Shown: positions 1-6,131 of the stretch, piece after piece | Position numbering within the stretch: position 1 is the stretch's first letter | How the letters are laid out: each line of letters starts with the position of its first letter | The notes under the pieces: model-generated | Told to the model about the DNA's origin: nothing | Databases searched by the model: none | The model's input: only the letters and a program-made list of their open reading frames with translations | From: Anaerotignum sp. | GTDB lineage: Bacteria > Bacillota > Clostridia > Lachnospirales > Anaerotignaceae | DNA: 7,089 nucleotides | NCBI GenBank assembly: GCA_017442465.1 | Contig: JAFRZQ010000204.1 | Location: 1 to 7,089, forward strand | Reading direction: 5' to 3' | Program-made: the position numbers and the translations under genes

Positions 1-1169
1 ATGGAAAGCGCAAAGGAGAAGGGCTGACCAACGAACATCCAGACGATAGTTGCGATGATGGCAATGGTGATGACCACGGGTACAAAAATGCCGCTGACTG
101 TATCTGCCAGTTTGGCGATAGGTGCCTTGGACGCACTGGCTTCTTCTACCAGAGAGATGATTTGAGAAAGGGTGGTATCATTGCCGACGCGAGTGGCTTC
201 CATTTTAAAGAAGCCTGTTTTATTCACTGTTGCGCCGATGACCATATCGCCGACCTGTTTATCCACGGGAATAGATTCGCCGGTGATAGCACTTTCATCC
301 ACCGCAGAGAAGCCTTCGATGATCTTGCCGTCTACGGGAATGCTCTGACCGGGACGAACAATTACGATATCGCCCACTGTCACCTGTTCCACGGGGATCT
401 CCTGTTCCTTTCCGTTTCGCAGAACAGTCGCCATTTTCGGTGCCAGATCCATCAGTTTGCTGATGGCTTCAGAAGTCTTGCCTTTGGAGCGAGTCTCCAT
501 GTATTTCCCCACCGTGATAAGGGTCAGAATCATTGCTGCCCCTTCCAGATACAGCTCCATGCCGTAATGATGGGCCATTTCCAGATCACCATGGCCCAGA
601 TGATAGCCAATGGCATAAATAGCGAAAATGCTATAAATATAGGAAGCCGCAGAGCCCAGAGCCACCAGAGAGTCCATGTTAGGGGCTCTGTTTGCCAGTG
701 CTTTGAAGCCGACAGTGAAGAATTTTCTGTTGATGATGAGGACAGGCGTTGCCAGCAAAAGCTGGGTCAGGGCAAAGGACATGATGTTTTCGTTGCCTGT
801 CAGGATAGAGGGCAGGGGCGCCCCCATCATATGCCCCATGGAAATATAGAACAGGGGGATCAGGAAGCAGAAAGAGGAGATCAGGCGGTTGCGCATGATT
901 TTCATTTCCTCCAATGCTACGTTTTTGGGTGGTTCTGCCGATGCGGAAGCATTTTTTGCACCCTGCAGGCTTGCGCCGTAGCCGCCGCTTTTTACGGCAT
1001 TGATGATATCATCGGTATTTAATGCGTTTTCGTCGTATTCCACGACCATACTGTTCTGCAATAGGTTTACATTGACGGAATCGATACCCTCCAGCTTGCA
1101 GACTGCCTTTTCCACATGGGCAGAGCAGGCGGAGCAGGTCATCCCCGTCACATCAAATTTCTGTTTCAT
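1..1169 (-). CDS. copA: Copper-exporting P1B-type ATPase, N-terminal 389 residues (cut by window edge)
   Basis: Inner-membrane ATPase that pumps Cu(I) out of the cytoplasm. Reading from ATG at 1169, I see one N-terminal heavy-metal-associated domain (residues about 1-70) with the metal motif GMTCSAC (C12, C15). Then come hydrophobic segments at about 98-112, 130-146, 169-189, 206-225 and 358-381, and an actuator domain with the dephosphorylation motif TGES at 296-299. Loops facing outward are rich in Met and His (MGHMM at 111-115; several His in 190-201), as is common in clostridial CopA. The membrane CPC motif, the DKTGT phosphorylation site and the nucleotide-binding domain would follow, but lie beyond the left edge, so intactness cannot be judged. 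A GGAGG site (1179-1183) sits 9 nt before the start. The gene lies 16 bp after the csoR stop, so the two are very probably co-transcribed. Copper rather than Zn/Cd is favoured by the CsoR partner and the loop composition. Confidence 0.94.
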   Translation of the reverse strand, partial: MKQKFDVTGMTCSACSAHVEKAVCKLEGIDSVNVNLLQNSMVVEYDENALNTDDIINAVKSGGYGASLQGAKNASASAEPPKNVALEEMKIMRNRLISSFCFLIPLFYISMGHMMGAPLPSILTGNENIMSFALTQLLLATPVLIINRKFFTVGFKALANRAPNMDSLVALGSAASYIYSIFAIYAIGYHLGHGDLEMAHHYGMELYLEGAAMILTLITVGKYMETRSKGKTSEAISKLMDLAPKMATVLRNGKEQEIPVEQVTVGDIVIVRPGQSIPVDGKIIEGFSAVDESAITGESIPVDKQVGDMVIGATVNKTGFFKMEATRVGNDTTLSQIISLVEEASASKAPIAKLADTVSGIFVPVVITIAIIATIVWMFVGQPFSFALS

Positions 1170-1185
1170 ATCGGAACACCTCCGT

Positions 1186-1488
1186 TTATTTCATCAGTTT
1201 CTGTAATGTCTGCACCAGTTCGTCCACGGTTTCATTTTTCCCGCTTTTGATGTCATCCATCACGCAGGTACGGATATGATTTGCCAGAAGTTCCCGGTTG
1301 AAGGCATTCAGTGCCGCCTGAATGGCACTGACCTGTGTCAGGATATCTACGCAATAGGCATCGGTTTCTACCATTTTGCGGATGCCCCGTACCTGCCCTT
1401 CGATACGGCTCAGACGATTGATAAGGGCTTTATATTCTTCATCAGAACGATGTTTCTTTTTCTGTGAACAACAACAGTTATTTTCCAT
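1186..1488 (-). CDS. csoR: CsoR-family copper-sensing transcriptional repressor
   Basis: Small all-helical DNA-binding repressor (100 residues, normal for the DUF156/CsoR family) that releases DNA when it binds Cu(I). The three Cu(I) ligands of CsoR are present at the family spacing: C46, H71 and C75, with Tyr just before the first Cys (Y45). That Cys-His-Cys set, together with the copA neighbour, separates it from the formaldehyde sensor FrmR and the nickel sensor RcnR. The family signature around RLSRIEGQVRGI (25-36) is intact. An unusual extra run of three cysteines lies near the N-terminus (C5-C7), before a Lys-rich stretch. The ATG at 1488 is preceded by GGAGG with a 6-nt spacer. It heads a two-gene csoR-copA unit, and its own promoter carries two palindromic sites, so autoregulation is expected. 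No copZ chaperone gene lies between or before these genes within the window. Confidence 0.95.
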   Translation of the reverse strand: MENNCCCSQKKKHRSDEEYKALINRLSRIEGQVRGIRKMVETDAYCVDILTQVSAIQAALNAFNRELLANHIRTCVMDDIKSGKNETVDELVQTLQKLMK

Positions 1489-1501
1489 ACTACACCTCCG
1501 G

Positions 1502-1518
1502 ATACCCCTTAGGGGTAT
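1502..1518. promoter_or_regulatory. Probable CsoR operator, downstream copy (just after the start site)
   Basis: Second copy of the same 17-bp palindrome, identical to the one at 1532-1548 in all 17 bases and in the two bases that follow. The start-to-start distance is exactly 30 bp, about three helical turns, so both sites face the same side of the DNA. It lies at about +2 to +18 of the predicted transcript, upstream of the ribosome binding site. Confidence 0.8.
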
Positions 1519-1526
1519 TTTGTTTC

Positions 1527-1555
1527 AGTATATACCCCTTAGGGGTATTTGTCAA
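1527..1555 (-). promoter_or_regulatory. Sigma-A promoter of csoR-copA
   Basis: Reading the minus strand, the -35 is TTGACA (1550-1555), the spacer is exactly 17 bp (1533-1549) and the -10 is TATACT (1527-1532). This is close to perfect consensus and would be strong unless repressed. Transcription should start near 1520, about 31 nt before the csoR start codon. The spacer is almost wholly occupied by one copy of a 17-bp palindrome. Confidence 0.88.
1532..1548. promoter_or_regulatory. Probable CsoR operator, upstream copy (between -35 and -10)
   Basis: Perfect 8-1-8 inverted repeat, ATACCCCTTAGGGGTAT. It has the C-run/G-run half-sites known for CsoR/RcnR-type operators. It fills the promoter spacer, so a bound repressor would block RNA polymerase. 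Assignment to CsoR is inferred from position and from the family's site type. Confidence 0.82.
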
Positions 1556-1588
1556 TAAATATTTCCTACTTGATAAATATGAATCATC

Positions 1589-1617
1589 TTGCGAATGCCG
1601 ATGGCCTGTGCTAGACT
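1589..1617 (+). promoter_or_regulatory. Candidate promoter of the NimA-like gene
   Basis: TTGCGA (1589-1594), a 17-bp spacer, then TAGACT (1612-1617) with a TG extended -10 element just upstream (1609-1610). The start would fall near 1624, shortly before the GGAGGG ribosome binding site at 1630-1635, so the leader would be very short. The -35 is imperfect; the extended -10 could make up for it. Confidence 0.5.
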
Positions 1618-1641
1618 GGAATCAGAAATGGAGGGATTCAA

Positions 1642-2121
1642 ATGAAACAAGGACATCCTATGAGAAGAGCGGACAGACTGGTTTCCGAGGAAAAGGCCAG
1701 AGAGATCATGGAAAACGCCGAATACGGCATTTTTATGACTGCTGATGCAGAAGGGCAGCCCTATGGTGTTGCCGTTTCCCATGTGGTGGATGGAGATAAA
1801 ATTTATTTCCACTGTGCGGCAAACGTGGGCAGAAAAATCGAAAATATCAAGGTGAACAATAAGGTATGCATGAATTTTACCTGTAATACATTCGTAGACG
1901 GTGAAAACTATACCCACCGTTACGAAAGCGTGGTGGCGGAAGGCATTGCAGCGATTGTGGAAGACAGAGAAGAAAAATACCACGCCCTGCAGCTGATCGC
2001 GAAAAAATATGCACCTATGTCCTTTAAGGATTCTGATGACTATATCCTGCCAAAGATGGATGTTACAGGTGTAGTGCGTATGGATATCGAAACGATGTCT
2101 GGAAAAGTAAATGCACGCTAA
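1642..2121 (+). CDS. Pyridoxamine 5'-phosphate oxidase-fold flavoprotein, NimA-like
   Basis: A 159-residue protein of the split-barrel FMN-binding superfamily, in the branch that includes NimA 5-nitroimidazole reductases. Family marks are MRRADR near the N-terminus (7-12), the first barrel strand around YGIFMT (28-33), YFHCAANVGRKIENIK (55-70) with the branch-typical His57, a following NNKVCMNF strand (72-79), and a C-terminal MSGK (152-155). Substrate cannot be told from sequence: members reduce nitro compounds or act on flavin or other small electron acceptors, so the nitroimidazole role is only a possibility. ATG at 1642 has GGAGGG 6 nt upstream. A second ATG at 1660 (M7, also with AAGGA upstream) would remove six residues and is less favoured. 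It is divergent from csoR-copA and convergent with the G5/3D gene, so it stands as a single-gene unit. A link to copper stress is unproven. Confidence 0.88.
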   Translation: MKQGHPMRRADRLVSEEKAREIMENAEYGIFMTADAEGQPYGVAVSHVVDGDKIYFHCAANVGRKIENIKVNNKVCMNFTCNTFVDGENYTHRYESVVAEGIAAIVEDREEKYHALQLIAKKYAPMSFKDSDDYILPKMDVTGVVRMDIETMSGKVNAR

Positions 2122-2140
2122 AAGGATTGAAAACAAGAAA

Positions 2141-2175
2141 AACCCGTTCTCATTTGAGAACGGGTTGATTTTTTT
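2141..2175. terminator. Bidirectional intrinsic terminator between convergent genes
   Basis: Perfect 11-bp stem (2141-2151 with 2156-2166) around a 4-nt ATTT loop. On the plus strand it is followed by a run of seven T (2169-2175), ending the NimA-like transcript. On the minus strand the stem is followed by a T-rich tract (complement of 2131-2142), ending the G5/3D transcript. The plus-strand T-run overlaps the stop codon of the minus-strand gene (2174-2176). Confidence 0.92.
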
Positions 2176-2968
2176 ATTGCAGGATATATACGGGAACGTT
2201 TCTTACGCCCCAGCCATATGCTTCGGATTTTGTCATATAGCAGACATCCACGCGGTTGCCTTTGATGGCGCCGCCGGTATCTTCCGCAACGGCTACACCA
2301 TAACCGGGGATATAAACTCTTGTGCCCAGAGGGATCACACTAGGGTCTACGGCGATAACGCCTTTTCTTACGGTCGTGCCTGTGGCTGTAATGTTATTGC
2401 AGCCTGGATCATAGGGAGTATAGGCAGTTACTCTTGCATTGATCTGATTTGTATAAGCATGACCGTTGATAACGCCGGTCGTGCCGAATTCCACGATTTT
2501 ATTCTGGACAGGAGTCGTTACCTTTTCTTCCACAAATGTTGTCTGGATCAGATCACGGCCATGATAAATTTCTTTGCTGATGATGGCAGAAACGCCGTTT
2601 TTGCCTTCCTGCACCACTTTGGTCGTGCCGATTGCCATATTCACGTTGGGACGCTGGATCGTTTCGAAGGGAACATCCTTTGTTTCTGCTACGATTTTTT
2701 CTGTAACAGAGGTCAGAGAAATGGTCATCATCGCTTCGACGGGATCGCTTTCCTCTGCGTCGTTTAAGATATATTCTGTGCCGATGGTGTTGTCCAGATC
2801 ATCCAGCAGTTCGCCGATGGTCGTTTTGTCTGTATTTACCATTCTGGGCGCGCCGTCGATGTTGATGACAACAGATTGCATATTCGTTTTGCTGTAAGCA
2901 GATGCTGTTCCGCAGCCGATTACCAATATAAATACTACGATTGCAAGTACTCTAAGATGTGTTTTCAT
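2174..2968 (-). CDS. Secreted G5 and 3D domain cell-wall protein (YabE-like)
   Basis: 264-residue exported protein, probably a peptidoglycan-active enzyme or cell-wall remodelling factor. Residues 1-24 form a signal peptide (basic start, hydrophobic core 5-18) with a likely cleavage after TASA (24); a possible lipobox VIGC ending at C19 makes a lipoprotein an alternative. Then follow a short DUF348-like segment (about 32-70), a G5-type segment (about 83-162) and a C-terminal 3D domain (about 176-264). The three aspartates that name the 3D domain are visible at D208 (AVDP), D230 (AEDTGG) and D241 (NRVDV). This fold resembles the MltA lytic transglycosylase barrel. B. subtilis YabE has the same layout with more DUF348 repeats and lies in the same order after metS-yabD, so orthology is likely, though this version is short. 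AAGGAGGT lies 4 nt before the ATG. It has its own promoter and a long leader, and ends at the shared terminator. Confidence 0.9.
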   Translation of the reverse strand: MKTHLRVLAIVVFILVIGCGTASAYSKTNMQSVVINIDGAPRMVNTDKTTIGELLDDLDNTIGTEYILNDAEESDPVEAMMTISLTSVTEKIVAETKDVPFETIQRPNVNMAIGTTKVVQEGKNGVSAIISKEIYHGRDLIQTTFVEEKVTTPVQNKIVEFGTTGVINGHAYTNQINARVTAYTPYDPGCNNITATGTTVRKGVIAVDPSVIPLGTRVYIPGYGVAVAEDTGGAIKGNRVDVCYMTKSEAYGWGVRNVPVYILQ

Positions 2969-3199
2969 TTTTACCTCCTTGAGCGGGCCGTACTGCCTTG
3001 TGAGTGGGAAAGCAGGGGATTCCGTTCTTTGTCGTTATTATATGATAGACATTCTTATGCCTTTTCTCGTCCCTGAATGGGGGACGGTCGGTCGTATTTA
3101 CACGGGGAGTCGTCACTTCCGCATAATTGTTTACGCCTGTTTTTTCTTCTTAACATAGGAAAAGATATACCATTTCTGATATATCTTACGCTTCCTACG
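2969..3199 (-). promoter_or_regulatory. Long structured 5' leader of the G5/3D gene, class not recognised
   Basis: About 230 nt separate the predicted start (near 3199) from the ATG. The RNA would begin with a long hairpin (3156-3197): TAGGAA and AAGATATA pair with TATATCTT and TTCCTA, giving 14 bp with a 4-nt bulge and a 10-nt loop. Further on, TTATGC (3121-3126) can pair with GCATAA (3055-3060), enclosing a region that contains a CGTCCC/GGGACG hairpin (3068-3086). I see no terminator inside the leader. It lacks the conserved blocks that I know for the c-di-AMP (ydaO) riboswitch that often precedes such genes. This gap between tatD and the G5/3D gene holds no coding sequence that I can support. 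Confidence 0.5.
3109..3134 (-). promoter_or_regulatory. Possible ECF-sigma promoter for the G5/3D gene
   Basis: On the minus strand, GTAAAC (3129-3134), a 16-bp spacer and CGAC (3109-3112) resemble the AAC/CGAC type of promoter used by cell-envelope ECF sigma factors. B. subtilis yabE is known to respond to sigma-X/sigma-M. The motifs are short and the -35 is imperfect, so this is weak evidence. Confidence 0.25.
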
Positions 3200-3205
3200 G
3201 TCAAT

Positions 3206-3234
3206 ATATTAACACATTTGTAACAATTTTGCAA
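3206..3234 (-). promoter_or_regulatory. Sigma-A promoter of the G5/3D gene
   Basis: TTGCAA (3229-3234), 17-bp spacer, TAATAT (3206-3211), with TG of an extended -10 one base upstream of the hexamer. It lies 70 to 98 bp past the tatD stop, in AT-rich DNA, and gives the G5/3D gene a transcript of its own. Confidence 0.75.
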
Positions 3235-3303
3235 CCTTTTTTAAGAACTTAGTGGGTTTTTGCGAGGAATTGTATACAAAAAACCGAATTTCAAGGCTAT
3301 TTG

Positions 3304-4068
3304 TTACTTTAAGAACAGATCCTCTGCGTTCTTTTTGGTGATTTCGGCTACTTTTTCGGGAGTTAAGCCTTTGATTTCAGCAATTTTTTCTACGACATAT
3401 TTCAGGTTGCTGGAGTCATTGCGTTTGCCTCTGTTGGGGGCAGGTGCCAGATAGGGGCAGTCTGTTTCGATCAGGATGCTTTCGATGGGGATGGCTTCTA
3501 CCACTTCCACCAGTTTTTTCGCATTGGGGAATGTTACCACGCCGCCAACGCCGATATGGAAGCCCATCTTCACATAATCCTTCGCCATTTCCGCAGAGCC
3601 GGAGTAGCAGTGGATGGAACCACGGCGTACCTTGGAACGTTCGATGATATCGAAGGTATCCTGAGAAGCTTCTCTGGAATGGATAACAACGGGAAGACCT
3701 GTTTCCTCCGCTAGTCTCAGCTGCTGGATGAACCAGAAACGCTGATATTCACGGGGGTGGGTATCATAATGATAATCCAGACCGATTTCGCCGATGGCTA
3801 CCACTTTTTTGTGTTCGCTCAGTTTTCTCAGTTTTTCGATGGTCTGAGAGGACATATCGTAGAGTTCGTGGGGATGTACGCCGACGGCAGCGTAAATATA
3901 GTCGTATTTATCCGCCATGCGTACGCTCATTTCAGAGCTTTTTACATCACAGCCGATATTGATGATATGACTTACCCCGGAAGCAGGGAGAAGCTCCTTC
4001 AGGAGCTCCTCTCTATCTTCTCTGAATCTGCGATCGTCATAGTGAGCGTGAGATTCAAAATATTTCAT
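3304..4068 (-). CDS. tatD: TatD-family metal-dependent hydrolase / DNase
   Basis: 254-residue TIM-barrel metallohydrolase (amidohydrolase superfamily), of normal length for the bacterial TatD/YabD group, which has 3'-5' exonuclease activity on DNA. The metal-binding and catalytic set is complete: SHAHYD (H7, H9), GVHPHE (H65, H67), GEIGLDYH (E94), VVIHSREA (H130), IHCYSG (H153) and ETDCPYLAP (D203), followed by NRGKRN (212-217). It starts 8 bp after the metG stop, and the sequence before its ATG has no convincing Shine-Dalgarno, so translation is probably coupled to metG. The pairing of a methionyl-tRNA synthetase gene with tatD is conserved in Firmicutes (metS-yabD). Expression should follow the T-box upstream of metG. 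No clear intrinsic terminator follows its TAA. Confidence 0.95.
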   Translation of the reverse strand: MKYFESHAHYDDRRFREDREELLKELLPASGVSHIINIGCDVKSSEMSVRMADKYDYIYAAVGVHPHELYDMSSQTIEKLRKLSEHKKVVAIGEIGLDYHYDTHPREYQRFWFIQQLRLAEETGLPVVIHSREASQDTFDIIERSKVRRGSIHCYSGSAEMAKDYVKMGFHIGVGGVVTFPNAKKLVEVVEAIPIESILIETDCPYLAPAPNRGKRNDSSNLKYVVEKIAEIKGLTPEKVAEITKKNAEDLFLK

Positions 4069-4076
4069 TTTTGAAA

Positions 4077-6074
4077 TCAGCTGATTGCGCTGCCGCTTTC
4101 GAAGTTTTCATCCAGTGTTGTCAGGATAGACAGTTTGCCGTCGCTGTCTTCTGCACACAGGATCATACCCTGGCTGATTTCGCCCATCATTTTTCTGGGT
4201 GCCAGGTTGTAAGCTACTACGACACGTTTGCCAACCAGTTCGCCGGGAGCGTATGCGCCTTTGATGCCGGAGAAGATGACTCTTTCTTCATCACCGAATT
4301 TTACTACGTTTCTCAGCAGTTTTTTGGATTTGGGCACTTCGTTGGATTCGATCACTTCGCCCACTTTCAGCTGAACCTTGCAGAAGTCGTCGATTGTGAT
4401 TTCTGCGGGATATTCAGGTTCTTCATGAGCAGGAGCTTTCGCTTCTTCTTTCTTGGGTTCTTCTTCTTTTTTAGGCTGGTTTGCGATGGATGTTGCCTGA
4501 GATGCTTTGATGGCAGCTTCCAGTTCAGCCAGTTCTTTCTTCATATCGATACGAGGGAACAGTGTTTCACCTTTCTGAACAGCCAGTTCTGCAGGCAGAA
4601 CGCCCCATGTTTTTGTTGTTTCCCATTCTGTTGCTTCCGCAGGAATGTTCAGCTGTGCCCAGATCTTAGCGGGTGTCAGAGGCATGAAGGGCTGGATCAG
4701 GATAGATACGATGCGGATCGCTTCTGCAACGTTGTACAGAGCGTTAGCCAGTTCGCCTTTTTTCGCTTCGTCTTTGCACAGTACCCAGGGCTGTGTTTCG
4801 TCGATATATTTGTTTGTTCTGCGGATCAGGTTCCAGATTTCAACCAGAGCGTCGGAGAACAGCATGTTGTCCATTTTTTCTTCCACAACAGGGATCACGG
4901 ATGCTGCCATTGCTTTCAGGTCTGCGTCGAATTCGGATTCTACTCTGTCTGCGGGCAGTGTGCCGCCGAAGTATTTTTCGATCATACCGCATGTTCTGGA
5001 AACCAGGTTGCCCAGGTCGTTTGCCAGGTCGGAGTTGATTCTCTGGATCAGAGCTTCGTTTGTGAAGTTGCCGTCCTGACCGAAAGCGATTTCTCTCAGC
5101 AGGAAGTAACGGATGGCATCTACGCCGTATTTTTCGCACAGAACAACGGGGTCAACAACGTTACCAACGGATTTGGACATTTTGCCGCCGTTGATTACCA
5201 GCCAGCCGTGACCGAATACCTTCTTAGGCAGAGGCATATCCATAGCCATCAGCATTGCGGGCCAGATGATCGCATGGAAACGAACGATTTCCTTACCTAC
5301 AACGTGAACATCTGCGGGCCAGTATTTCTGGTAGTCTTCATCATGATCTGTACCCCAGCCCATAGCTGTTACGTAGTTGGACAGAGCATCGATCCATACA
5401 TATACGATATGACCGGGATCGAAATCTACAGGTACGCCCCATTTGAAGGATGTACGGGAAACACACAGATCTTCCAGACCGGGTTTCAGGAAGTTTGCGA
5501 TCATTTCGTTCTGACGTGTGTTGGGCTGCAGGAATTCGGGGTTTTCTTCGTAATATTTGATGATTCTGTCGCCGTATTTGGACAGTTTGAAGAAGTAGCT
5601 TTCTTCTTTCAGCAGTTCTACATCACGGCCGCAGTCAGGGCATTTGCCGTCTTTCAGCTGTGTTTCTGTGAAGAAGGATTCACAGGGTGTGCAGTACCAG
5701 CCTTCGTAGGAAGATTTGTAGATATCGCCTTTGTCATACAGGGCTTTGAAGATTTTCTGTACAGCTGCGATATGGTAATCGTCTGTTGTACGGATGAATC
5801 TGTCATAGGAAATTTCCATCAGTTTCCACAGGTCTTTGATGCCTGCTACAACTTTGTCTGTGTATTCCTTGGGTGTCATGCCCTGGCCGTTTGCGATTCT
5901 TTCGATTTTCTGGCCATGTTCGTCTGTACCTGTCAAGAACATAACGTCATAGCCGCGCAGTCTTTTGTAACGTGCCATTGTGTCAGTTGCTACTGTGCAG
6001 TAGGAATGACCGATGTGCAGTTTATCGCTGGGATAGTAAATGGGTGTGGTAATATAGAATTTTTCTTTTGCCAC
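4077..6074 (-). CDS. metG: Methionyl-tRNA synthetase with C-terminal tRNA-binding domain
   Basis: Cytoplasmic class I synthetase that charges tRNA-Met with methionine using ATP. With GTG at 6074 it has 665 residues, usual for the dimeric form. Catalytic motifs are HIGH (20-23) and KMSKS (298-302). The inserted zinc knuckle has two CXXC pairs (C128/C131, C145/C148). A Lys/Glu/Pro/Ala-rich linker (about 527-558) leads to an EMAP/Trbp111-type OB-fold tRNA-binding domain (about 559-665). GTG is chosen because AAAGGAGAG lies 6 nt upstream and the next residues (AKEKFYITTPIYYPS) match where the family begins. The in-frame ATG at 6152 would add 26 residues encoded inside the T-box terminator and antiterminator. 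It is the first gene of a T-box-controlled unit with tatD. Confidence 0.97.
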   Translation of the reverse strand: MAKEKFYITTPIYYPSDKLHIGHSYCTVATDTMARYKRLRGYDVMFLTGTDEHGQKIERIANGQGMTPKEYTDKVVAGIKDLWKLMEISYDRFIRTTDDYHIAAVQKIFKALYDKGDIYKSSYEGWYCTPCESFFTETQLKDGKCPDCGRDVELLKEESYFFKLSKYGDRIIKYYEENPEFLQPNTRQNEMIANFLKPGLEDLCVSRTSFKWGVPVDFDPGHIVYVWIDALSNYVTAMGWGTDHDEDYQKYWPADVHVVGKEIVRFHAIIWPAMLMAMDMPLPKKVFGHGWLVINGGKMSKSVGNVVDPVVLCEKYGVDAIRYFLLREIAFGQDGNFTNEALIQRINSDLANDLGNLVSRTCGMIEKYFGGTLPADRVESEFDADLKAMAASVIPVVEEKMDNMLFSDALVEIWNLIRRTNKYIDETQPWVLCKDEAKKGELANALYNVAEAIRIVSILIQPFMPLTPAKIWAQLNIPAEATEWETTKTWGVLPAELAVQKGETLFPRIDMKKELAELEAAIKASQATSIANQPKKEEEPKKEEAKAPAHEEPEYPAEITIDDFCKVQLKVGEVIESNEVPKSKKLLRNVVKFGDEERVIFSGIKGAYAPGELVGKRVVVAYNLAPRKMMGEISQGMILCAEDSDGKLSILTTLDENFESGSAIS

Positions 6075-6100
6075 GATGATCTCTCCTTTTGTTAAATAAT

Positions 6101-6131
6101 AAAAAAGCCGTCCTCTCTTCCGAAAGGACGG
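6101..6131 (-). terminator. T-box expression-platform terminator
   Basis: CCGTCCT (complement of 6125-6131) pairs with AGGACGG (complement of 6108-6114), followed by C and six T (6101-6106). The first arm is also needed by the competing antiterminator that forms with the T-box sequence just upstream, so binding of uncharged tRNA would prevent this hairpin. Confidence 0.92.

Noticed and set aside
162..1022. 286-codon open frame on the plus strand opposite copA
   Set aside because: His/Cys/Phe-rich composition without known motifs, no ribosome binding site, and lies entirely over well-matched CopA sequence.
2111..2767. 218-codon open frame on the plus strand opposite the G5/3D gene
   Set aside because: Starts at the end of the flavoprotein gene, crosses the terminator hairpin, and is antisense to an intact G5/3D protein.
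3037..3042. Perfect TATAAT on the minus strand in the G5/3D leader
   Set aside because: No -35-like hexamer (AAAAGG at the right distance) and no extended -10; probably chance in AT-rich DNA.
2969..3199. c-di-AMP (ydaO) riboswitch before the G5/3D gene
   Set aside because: Expected by gene context, but I cannot find the conserved blocks of that class (such as the CAGCTAACC region) in the leader.
3270..3279. TTGTATACAA palindrome after tatD
   Set aside because: Only 10 bp, not at a promoter, and not followed by a T-run; no regulator can be named.
4071..6095. 674-codon open frame on the plus strand opposite metG
   Set aside because: It mirrors metG almost end to end, is extremely rich in Phe, Cys and His, has no ribosome binding site or recognisable domain, and metG on the other strand is beyond doubt. 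It is a codon-bias shadow.
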